This document shows, piece after piece, positions 1-5,192 of a stretch of DNA of 5,990 bases. The translations under genes were made by a program, and so were the position numbers. The notes beneath the pieces are model-generated. The model did no database searches, had not been told where the DNA came from, and was given only the letters and a program-made list of their open reading frames with translations. The DNA is from Quadrisphaera sp. (GTDB lineage Bacteria; Actinomycetota; Actinomycetes; Actinomycetales; Quadrisphaeraceae). Numbering within the stretch: the stretch's first letter is position 1; the number at the start of each line of letters is the position of its first letter. The stretch is from positions 1-5,990 of the forward strand of contig JARIBR010000125.1 of assembly GCA_029258695.1 (NCBI GenBank), given 5' to 3'.

Positions 1-428
1 CCTCGCTCGCCGGCCATCCCGCCACCGAGCACCCGGAGGACCCGCGGCTGTCGGGTCTGTACGGGACCGTCGTCTGGCAGCACGAGGTGCCCGGCCGCAC
101 CGCGGACCGCAGCGGCGAGCAGCCGGCTCTGACGCAGAGGAACGTGACGATCTTCGCGGACGGCCAGGTCGACCGCTCCCCGTGCGGCTCGGGGACCTCC
201 GCCCGGCTGGCGCTCCTGCACGACGCGGGCGAGCTCGCCGACGGCCAGGAGCTGGAGCACCTGTCCATCATCGGCACGCGGTTCCGCGCCCGGGTGGTCG
301 GCCGCTCGCGGGTGGCAGGAGCCGACGAGGTCGCCACCGAGGTCACGGGCACCGCGCACCTGACCGGTGAGCACTCCTTTACCCTCGCCCCGGAGGACGA
401 GCTCGGGACCGGGTTCGCCCTGCGATGA
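1..428 (+). CDS. Proline racemase / hydroxyproline epimerase superfamily protein, 3' part only
   Basis: The first complete codon is at base 3 and the frame stays open to a TGA at 426-428, so the gene enters from upstream and only its last 141 residues are seen. They carry the second catalytic motif of the superfamily, DRSPCGSGTSAR, with the cysteine codon at 183-185, followed by the usual C-terminal pattern of a TGxAxxTG-like segment and a closing GFxL. Family members use two active-site bases, one per lobe, to invert or dehydrate at the alpha carbon of proline or hydroxyproline. Cysteine at this second site favours a racemase/epimerase; trans-3-hydroxyproline dehydratases have threonine here. 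The first catalytic residue lies outside the window. The surrounding residues (RNVTIFADGQVDRSPCGSG) look closer to the dehydratase-like branch than to the second paralog at 5193. Superfamily membership is secure; the substrate is not (proline, 3-hydroxyproline or 4-hydroxyproline). Confidence 0.88.
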   Translation, partial: SLAGHPATEHPEDPRLSGLYGTVVWQHEVPGRTADRSGEQPALTQRNVTIFADGQVDRSPCGSGTSARLALLHDAGELADGQELEHLSIIGTRFRARVVGRSRVAGADEVATEVTGTAHLTGEHSFTLAPEDELGTGFALR

Positions 429-431
429 GGC

Positions 432-437
432 GGGAGA
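432..437 (+). promoter_or_regulatory. Ribosome binding site of the GntR gene
   Basis: GGGAGA lies 10 bases ahead of the ATG at 448 in the short gap after the upstream racemase gene. It decides the start at 448 over an in-frame GTG at 367, which would add 27 non-family residues and overlap the racemase gene. Confidence 0.5.
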
Positions 438-447
438 GACGAGCACG

Positions 448-1185
448 ATGACGATCGAGCGCGCGGACCGACGGCCAGGTGCGGGCCCGCAGCTCAGCCC
501 TCTCGACGGGTCGACCAGCCTGCGGGAGCGCGTCAGCGGAGCCTTGCGCGCGGCGCTCGTGGCCGGCGAGCTCCTCCCCGGCATCGTGTACTCGGCGCCG
601 GCGCTGGCGCAGCAGCTCGGCGTCTCGGCGACACCGGTCCGCGAGGCGATGATCGACCTCGTCCAGCAGGGGCTCGTCGAGCCGGTGCGCAACAAGGGGT
701 TCCGCGTGACCGAGCTCTCCGACACGGAGCTCGACGACATCACGGAGGTCCGCGCCCTGCTGGAGGTGCCGACGATCGGAGGCCTCGCCACGACCGCGAC
801 CACCGAGCAGCTGGCGTCCATGCGTCCTGTCGCGGAAGAGATCGTCGAGGCCTGGCGCGAGCGAGACCTCATCCGCTACGTCGACGTCGACCTCAGGTTC
901 CACCTCACCATCCTCGGGTGGGCCGGGAACCGACGCCTGGTCGAGCTCGTCCGGGACCTCAGGTTCCGCTCGCGCCTGCACGGGCTGCACGCGCTGGCCG
1001 AGGAGGAACGGGCGATGGAGGTCGCGCGCGAGCACCACCTCATCCTCGACGCCCTCGAGCAGCGCGACCGCTCCGCGGCCGAGGCCGTAATGCGGCGCCA
1101 CCTCGCGCACGTCCGCGGCATCTGGGCCGCCACCAGGTCCGACGCCGATGACGGTGAGGCCCTTGGCACCTGTCATGCTGTGTGA
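448..1185 (+). CDS. GntR-family transcriptional regulator, FCD (FadR/VanR-like) subfamily
   Basis: A 245-residue one-component regulator, a typical length for FCD-type GntR proteins. Residues about 25-88 form the winged helix-turn-helix, with the recognition segment LGVSATPVREAMIDLVQQGL and the wing NKGFRVTE. Residues about 95-225 form the all-helical FCD ligand domain. Visible there are the DLRFH motif (D148, H152), EHH at 195-197 and RHLAH with H218 and H221, which fit the Asp plus three His metal site common in this domain. It lies 19 bases after the racemase gene and 12 bases before the oxidoreductase gene, in the same direction. From this position it probably senses hydroxyproline, proline or a pathway intermediate and controls the cluster, commonly as a repressor in this family; that role is inferred. 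Its last 15 or so codons, beyond the conserved domain, overlap a possible operator (1171-1187). Confidence 0.9.
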   Translation: MTIERADRRPGAGPQLSPLDGSTSLRERVSGALRAALVAGELLPGIVYSAPALAQQLGVSATPVREAMIDLVQQGLVEPVRNKGFRVTELSDTELDDITEVRALLEVPTIGGLATTATTEQLASMRPVAEEIVEAWRERDLIRYVDVDLRFHLTILGWAGNRRLVELVRDLRFRSRLHGLHALAEEERAMEVAREHHLILDALEQRDRSAAEAVMRRHLAHVRGIWAATRSDADDGEALGTCHAV

Positions 1186-1187
1186 CA
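1171..1187 (+). promoter_or_regulatory. 17-bp inverted repeat, candidate operator
   Basis: TGTCA, a 7-base spacer, then TGACA: a perfect pair of 5-base arms. The repeat covers the GntR stop codon and ends 10 bases before the ATG at 1198. Local composition (about 1171-1200) is clearly less GC-rich than the surrounding coding DNA, which suggests a control region. GntR/FCD regulators bind short palindromes of about this size, often next to their own gene. No second copy was noticed in the window, and no binding partner can be shown from sequence. Confidence 0.3.
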
Positions 1188-1197
1188 TTCTACTGAG

Positions 1198-2436
1198 ATG
1201 ACGCAGGGGGGCGCAGCCGCCGACGTGGTCGTCGTCGGCGCCGGGGTGGTCGGGGCTGCCTGCGCCTTCTTTGCCGCGCTGGAGGGCCTGTCCGTCGTCG
1301 TCGTGGACCGCGGGGCGGTCGCCGCCGGCACCACGGGGCGCGGTGAGGGCAACATCCTCGTCTCGGACAAGGAACCGGGGCCCGAGCTGGACCTGGCCCT
1401 GCTCTCTCGCCGCGCGTGGCAGGACGTCACCGGCGAGGTCGGCGGCTTCGAGCTCGAGCCCAAGGGCGGGCTCGTCGTCACCCGCGACGGCGCCACGCTG
1501 GCCAACCTGCGCCGGTTCTCCGGCGAGCAGCACGCTCACGGCGTCGAGGTGGTGGACGTGCCGGCGGACGGCCTGCTCGACCTGGAGCCCCACCTCGCCC
1601 CCGACCTGTGCGGCGGCGCCCTGTACCCGCAGGACGCCCAGGTCCAGCCGATGCTCGCCGCCGCCGTGATGCTGGCCGAGGCCCGCCGCCGTGGCGCCCG
1701 CGTGCTCCCCGAGACGATGGTCACCGGGTTCCGCCGCTCCCACGGTGAGATCACGGCCGTGACGACCGACCGGGGCGACGTGCGCGCGCGTGCGGTGGTC
1801 AACGCCGCCGGCACGTGGGGCGGGGACGTCGCCCGGCTCGCGGGCGTCGCCCTGCCGGTGATGCCGCGACGGGGCTTCGTGCTCGTGACCGAGCCACTGC
1901 CGCCGATGGTCCGCCACAAGGTCTACGGCGCGGACTACGTCGCCAACGTCTCGAGCAGCGACGCGGACCTGCAGACGTCCCCGGTGGTCGAGGGCACCGA
2001 CAGCGGGACGGTGCTCATCGGCTCCAGCCGCGAGCGCGTCGGGTTCGACAGGACGCCGTCGCTGCCGGTGCTGGCTCAGCTGGCCGCCGGCGCGATCGCG
2101 CTCTTCCCGGCGTTGGCGCAGGTGCGGGCGATGCGGCCCTACGTGGGGTTCCGCCCCTACTGCCCCGACCACCTGCCCGTGATCGGCCCCGACCCGCGCG
2201 CTCCCGGGCTGTGGCACGCCTGCGGCCACGAGGGGGCCGGCGTGGGGCTCGCCGCCGGCACCGGTCGGCTGCTCGCCCGCGCGCTGACCGGTCAGGCGAC
2301 CGGCCTCGACGTGCACCCCTTCCGTCCCGAGCGCTTCGACGAGGCGGAGGAGGCCGGCGAGGCGGCCGCGCACCGGGGCGGGGTGGGGCGGGAGTCCGGG
2401 GTCGAGCCGGCCATCCCGGCCCGGGTGGCGACGTGA
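1198..2436 (+). CDS. DAO-family FAD-dependent oxidoreductase, probable catalytic subunit of D-hydroxyproline dehydrogenase
   Basis: A 412-residue flavoprotein of the D-amino acid/glycine oxidase fold. The N-terminal Rossmann motif is VVVVGAGVVG, with glycines 14, 16 and 19 and acidic D37 at the end of the second strand for the FAD ribose. Other landmarks are GTTGRGEGN at 44-52, NAAGTW at 202-207, and the C-terminal FAD-contacting GHEGAGVG at 343-350. With the next two genes it forms the trio seen in HcnABC, opine oxidases and the multi-subunit D-hydroxyproline dehydrogenase of Pseudomonas aeruginosa. It would oxidise cis-4-hydroxy-D-proline to 1-pyrroline-4-hydroxy-2-carboxylate and pass electrons through the partner subunits. 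No Shine-Dalgarno sequence precedes the ATG; a GTG at 1225 would cut into the first strand of the fold, so 1198 is kept. Residues about 381-412 are a low-complexity Glu/Ala/Gly tail beyond the usual domain end. The substrate is inferred from context; D-proline or another secondary amine acid is possible. Confidence 0.87.
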   Translation: MTQGGAAADVVVVGAGVVGAACAFFAALEGLSVVVVDRGAVAAGTTGRGEGNILVSDKEPGPELDLALLSRRAWQDVTGEVGGFELEPKGGLVVTRDGATLANLRRFSGEQHAHGVEVVDVPADGLLDLEPHLAPDLCGGALYPQDAQVQPMLAAAVMLAEARRRGARVLPETMVTGFRRSHGEITAVTTDRGDVRARAVVNAAGTWGGDVARLAGVALPVMPRRGFVLVTEPLPPMVRHKVYGADYVANVSSSDADLQTSPVVEGTDSGTVLIGSSRERVGFDRTPSLPVLAQLAAGAIALFPALAQVRAMRPYVGFRPYCPDHLPVIGPDPRAPGLWHACGHEGAGVGLAAGTGRLLARALTGQATGLDVHPFRPERFDEAEEAGEAAAHRGGVGRESGVEPAIPARVAT

Positions 2437-2729
2437 GCCCCGCTCCCGGCGCGCCGCGGCCGGACCGCGGGGAGATCCTGCTGGACGGGCGGCCCGTCCC
2501 CGCGCGCGCCGGGTCCACCGTCGGCTCCGCGCTCACCGAGGCCGGGGTCCGGAGCTGGCGCAGCACGCGGCGCGGCGGACGCCCGAGAGGCCTGTTCTGC
2601 GGCATCGGCGTGTGCTTCGACTGCCTCGTCACTGCCGACGGGGTGCCCAACCAGCGGGCGTGCCTGCTGCCCGCTCGCGACGGCCTGGTGGTCAGCACCC
2701 AGGAAGGGGTGGGGCATGAGCGGACCTGA
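2433..2729 (+). CDS. Small (2Fe-2S)-binding protein, probable dehydrogenase gamma subunit (HcnA-like)
   Basis: A 98-residue ferredoxin-like protein starting at a GTG that overlaps the previous stop by four bases (GTGA), so it is probably translated by coupling. The cluster ligands are C56, C61, C64 and C77, spaced C-x4-C-x2-C-x12-C in CGIGVCFDC followed by RAC, the pattern of plant-type [2Fe-2S] domains. The preceding RGGRPRGLFCGIG matches the small subunit of HcnABC, opine oxidases and D-hydroxyproline dehydrogenase, and the N-terminal domain of sarcosine oxidase alpha subunits. Its job would be electron transfer between flavins of the complex. The frame is open far upstream inside the previous gene, but that part has no ferredoxin-like content, so the GTG at 2433 is preferred. 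The 3' end overlaps the next gene by 14 bases. Confidence 0.88.
   Translation: MSPAPGAPRPDRGEILLDGRPVPARAGSTVGSALTEAGVRSWRSTRRGGRPRGLFCGIGVCFDCLVTADGVPNQRACLLPARDGLVVSTQEGVGHERT
2701..2707 (+). promoter_or_regulatory. Ribosome binding site of the large flavoprotein gene
   Basis: AGGAAGG lies 8 bases before the ATG at 2716, inside the end of the [2Fe-2S] gene. It supports that start and gives the flavoprotein its own strong initiation signal despite the 14-base gene overlap. Confidence 0.6.
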
Positions 2730-4284
2730 CGACGCCGTGGCGCCCTATGACGTGGTGGTCCTCGGGGCCGGACCAGCGGGCCTGGCCGCCGCCACCACCG
2801 CGGCGGACCACCACCTGCGCGTCGCGGTGGTCGACGCGGGCGCCCGCCCCGGCGGGCAGTACTGGCGGAACAGCGGGGACAACGCCTCGATGCCGGAGGT
2901 GGACGGGGCGCCCCGCCCTCACCGCTCCGCCCGACGTCCCGACCAGTTCACCGCGCTGCAGCGGCGCCTGCGCGATCACGTCGCCGCCGGAGCCGTGACG
3001 TACCTGGCCTCGACGACGGCGTGGTGGGTCGAGATCCGCGACGACGGCGTCGCGCTGCACGTCATGGAGGGCGCTGCGGAGCGTGACGGCGGGCAGCGCG
3101 GGCGGACGATCACCGGGCGCCGCCTCGTGGTCGCGACCGGCGGCTACGACCGCCAGCTGCCGTTCCCGGGGTGGGACCTGCCGGGCGTGATGGCCGCCGG
3201 CGGCGTCCAGGCCATGCTGAAGGAGCATCACGTCGCCGCCGGGAAGCGGGTCGTCGTCGCCGGCACCGGACCCTTCCTGCTGCCCGTGGCCACGGGGCTG
3301 GCCGACGCCGGGGCCCGCGTCGTCGCGGTCTGCGAGGCGGGCGACCCCCGGGCCTGGGCCAGGTCGACCCGCGCGGTCGCGGGCGCACCGGGGAAGGTGC
3401 TCGAGGGGGCGCGCCACGCAACCGCGATGGCGCGCCACCGCATCCCATACCTCACCCGTCGGGTGGTCACCCGAGCCGTCGGACGCACCTCGCTGCAGGG
3501 GGTGGAGACGGCGCGCCTGGACGCGGCGGGAGCCGTGGTCCCCGGGTCCCGCCGCGCTCTCGACGCCGACCTGCTGGCCGTCGGGTGGGGTTTCACCCCG
3601 CAGCTGGAGGTTCCGCTGGCGCTGGGGTGCGCCACACACCTGGACGTCGACGGCAGCCTGGTCGTCTCGGTCGACGCGGAACAGCGCAGCGACGTGCCCG
3701 GTGTCTACGCCGCCGGCGAGAGCACCGGGGTCGGGGGCTCGGCCCTCGCCGTCATCGAGGGTGAGCTGGCGGCGCTGTGCGCAGCCGGCGACGCGGGCGT
3801 CGCCTCGCGGGCCGTGCACAGCACCGAGCGGCGCACCGCCGCGCTGCGGCGGCGGGCGATCCGGCTGCGCGCCTTCGCCGCCGCGATGCACCGCGCGCAC
3901 CCCGTCCCGGCCCGCTGGCCGGACCTGCTCGAGGGGTCGACCACCCTGTGCCGCTGCGAGGAGGTGTCCTGCGCAGCCGCACAGCACGCCCTCACCGACC
4001 TCGGGGCGACGAGCGCCCGCAGCGTGAAGCTGCTCACCCGGACCGGGATGGGGTGGTGCCAGGGGCGCGTGTGCGGCTACGCCGTCTCCGACCTCACCGC
4101 ACGGGCGTGCGGGCGGCCGCTGGCCGCGGACGACCTCGCCGCCATGGGCAGCCGACCCTTCGCCGCCCCGGTGCCGATGGGCCTGCTGGCCTGCTCCGGT
4201 GCGCCGGCGCCGACCGGCGCCACGACGGACACCACCCCCCACCACGACACCCCCCACCACGACCCGAGGAGCACCCCGACATGA
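2716..4284 (+). CDS. FAD-dependent oxidoreductase with C-terminal BFD-like four-cysteine domain, probable dehydrogenase alpha subunit
   Basis: A 522-residue pyridine nucleotide-disulfide-type flavoprotein. The FAD motif is VVVLGAGPAG (G17, G19, G22) with D40. ATGGYDR is at 140-146. A second Rossmann motif, VVVAGTGPFLLP (179-190), has G183 and G185 but leucine in place of the third glycine. The closing FAD motif is GVYAAGESTGVGG (329-341). The C-terminal domain has C412, C414, C448 and C453 (CxC-x33-C-x4-C), as in bacterioferritin-associated-ferredoxin-like [2Fe-2S] domains of HcnB and opine oxidase subunit A. It should be the large partner of the two preceding gene products in a hydroxyproline dehydrogenase complex, carrying electrons from the catalytic flavin towards a quinone or other acceptor. 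The acceptor is not visible, and the altered second motif argues against simple NAD(P) reduction. The last 20 or so residues are Thr/Pro/His-rich and contain a duplicated TPHHD; this tail is not part of the family core. It overlaps the next gene by ATGA. Confidence 0.88.
   Translation: MSGPDDAVAPYDVVVLGAGPAGLAAATTAADHHLRVAVVDAGARPGGQYWRNSGDNASMPEVDGAPRPHRSARRPDQFTALQRRLRDHVAAGAVTYLASTTAWWVEIRDDGVALHVMEGAAERDGGQRGRTITGRRLVVATGGYDRQLPFPGWDLPGVMAAGGVQAMLKEHHVAAGKRVVVAGTGPFLLPVATGLADAGARVVAVCEAGDPRAWARSTRAVAGAPGKVLEGARHATAMARHRIPYLTRRVVTRAVGRTSLQGVETARLDAAGAVVPGSRRALDADLLAVGWGFTPQLEVPLALGCATHLDVDGSLVVSVDAEQRSDVPGVYAAGESTGVGGSALAVIEGELAALCAAGDAGVASRAVHSTERRTAALRRRAIRLRAFAAAMHRAHPVPARWPDLLEGSTTLCRCEEVSCAAAQHALTDLGATSARSVKLLTRTGMGWCQGRVCGYAVSDLTARACGRPLAADDLAAMGSRPFAAPVPMGLLACSGAPAPTGATTDTTPHHDTPHHDPRSTPT
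4234..4263 (+). repeat. Perfect 15-bp tandem duplication within the flavoprotein gene
   Basis: The unit ACCCCCCACCACGAC occurs at 4234-4248 and again at 4249-4263 with no mismatch. The period is a multiple of three, so it encodes TPHHD twice in frame near the C-terminus of the large flavoprotein, just before the ribosome binding site of the next gene. The C-run makes slippage a likely origin. Confidence 0.9.
4266..4271 (+). promoter_or_regulatory. Ribosome binding site of the DapA-family gene
   Basis: GAGGAG lies 9 bases before the ATG at 4281, inside the 3' end of the flavoprotein gene. It fixes the start of the DapA-family protein despite the frame being open much further upstream. Confidence 0.65.
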
Positions 4285-5183
4285 GCGCCATCCCCCGCAC
4301 CCAGCCCTGGCACGGGGTCCTCGTGGCCACCGCGCTGCAGCTGCACGACGACCTCTCTGTCGACCTCGACGGCTTCGCGGACCACGTGCGCTGGCTCGCC
4401 GAGAGCGGCTGCGACGGCATCACCCCCAACGGATCCCTCGGGGAATACCAGACGCTGACCGACGCCGAGCGCGGCGACGTCGTCACCACCGCGATCGAGG
4501 CCGCTCCCGAGGGGTTCAGCGTGATCCCCGGCGTCGCCGCCTACGGGTCCATGGAGGCGTGCCGCTGGACCGAGCAGGCTGCGCAGGCCGGCGCCCCGGC
4601 CGTGATGCTCCTGCCGCCCAACACCTTCCGCGCCGACGATCGCGCCGTGCTCGCCCACTACCGCGAGGTGGCCCGGGTCGGCCTGCCGATCCTGGGGTAC
4701 AACAACCCGCTGGACACCAAGGTGGACCTGGTGCCCTCGATGCTCGCGCGCCTCCACGAGGAGGGTCTCGTCCGCGCGGTCAAGGAGTTCTCCGGGGACG
4801 TGCGCCGCTACTGGGAGACGAAGGAGCTGGCCCCCGAGCTGGACGTGCTCGTCGGCACCGACGACGTGGTGCTCGAGCTGGCGCTCGCCGGCGCGGTCGG
4901 CTGGATCTCCGGCTACCCGAACGCGGTGCCGGCCAGCTGCATCGAGCTTTTCGAGACCGCGAGCGCCGGCGACCTCGAGCGCGCCCTGCCGCTGTACCGG
5001 GCCCTGCACCCGCTGCTGCGCTGGGACTCCAAGGTCGAGTTCGTCCAGGCCATCAAGCTCTCGATGGACCTCGCCGGCCGCAAGGGCGGTCCGTGCCGCC
5101 CGCCCCGCCTGCCGCTGACCCCGGAGAAGGACGCCGCAGTGCGCTCCGCCACCGAGGCCGTGCTGGCCGCCGGCCACCGCTGA
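4281..5183 (+). CDS. DapA-family lyase, probable 1-pyrroline-4-hydroxy-2-carboxylate deaminase
   Basis: A 300-residue TIM-barrel protein of the dihydrodipicolinate synthase / N-acetylneuraminate lyase family. The Schiff-base lysine is K168 in VRAVKEFSGD, and the catalytic tyrosine is Y140 in GYNNP. The substrate-carboxylate loop is GSLGEY (51-56), where dihydrodipicolinate synthase has GTTGE, which argues against a lysine-biosynthesis enzyme. GPCRPPRLPL near the C-terminus (270-279) fits the hydroxyproline-pathway branch. In that pathway it converts 1-pyrroline-4-hydroxy-2-carboxylate to 2,5-dioxopentanoate with loss of ammonia; it is cytoplasmic. It starts on an ATGA overlap with the flavoprotein gene and has a good ribosome binding site, so it belongs to the same transcript. 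The function rests on context plus motif; another 2-keto acid lyase activity in the family cannot be excluded from sequence alone. Confidence 0.87.
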   Translation: MSAIPRTQPWHGVLVATALQLHDDLSVDLDGFADHVRWLAESGCDGITPNGSLGEYQTLTDAERGDVVTTAIEAAPEGFSVIPGVAAYGSMEACRWTEQAAQAGAPAVMLLPPNTFRADDRAVLAHYREVARVGLPILGYNNPLDTKVDLVPSMLARLHEEGLVRAVKEFSGDVRRYWETKELAPELDVLVGTDDVVLELALAGAVGWISGYPNAVPASCIELFETASAGDLERALPLYRALHPLLRWDSKVEFVQAIKLSMDLAGRKGGPCRPPRLPLTPEKDAAVRSATEAVLAAGHR

Positions 5184-5188
5184 GGAGG
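5183..5188 (+). promoter_or_regulatory. Ribosome binding site of the downstream epimerase gene
   Basis: AGGAGG, within a GAGGAGGGG run that overlaps the DapA-family stop codon, lies 4 bases before the GTG at 5193. The spacing is short but serviceable. The next in-frame GTG at 5208 is about 19 bases away, and the residues encoded before it fit the family's N-terminus, so 5193 is preferred. Confidence 0.5.
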
Positions 5189-5192
5189 GGCG

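Noticed and set aside
367..447. GTG at 367 as an earlier start of the GntR gene
   Set aside because: It adds 27 Ser/Pro-rich residues with no family resemblance and overlaps the racemase gene. The ATG at 448 has an acceptable ribosome binding site and gives the usual protein length.
1153..1170. GGTG...CACC hairpin near the end of the GntR gene, considered as a terminator
   Set aside because: The arms are only 4 bases long, the loop pairs poorly and no T-run follows; it lies within coding sequence.
379..2373. A 664-codon open frame on the - strand
   Set aside because: It runs antisense to the GntR and flavoprotein genes, which have clear family motifs. Its His/Gly/Arg/Val-rich composition is typical of the antisense shadow of high-GC coding DNA.
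1815..2432. Upstream in-frame extension of the [2Fe-2S] protein inside the catalytic flavoprotein gene
   Set aside because: The added residues are Arg/Gly/Ala-rich frame-shadow sequence. The GTG at 2433 gives the usual size of about 100 residues and a classic GTGA junction.
2692..4260. A 522-codon open frame on the - strand
   Set aside because: It lies almost exactly opposite the large flavoprotein gene, shows no recognisable motif, and arises because GC-rich codons leave few stops on the other strand.
4234..4263. Tandem repeat considered as a CRISPR or iteron array
   Set aside because: There are only two 15-bp units with no spacers, in frame within a coding sequence; simple slippage explains it.
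3777..4280. Upstream in-frame extension of the DapA-family protein
   Set aside because: It would overlap the conserved four-cysteine domain of the flavoprotein gene in another frame, and the TIM-barrel family begins at the ATG at 4281, which has a strong ribosome binding site.
4281..5183. Assignment as 4-hydroxy-tetrahydrodipicolinate synthase (dapA)
   Set aside because: The GTTGE substrate loop is replaced by GSLGE, and the gene sits in a hydroxyproline gene set; the deaminase role fits better.
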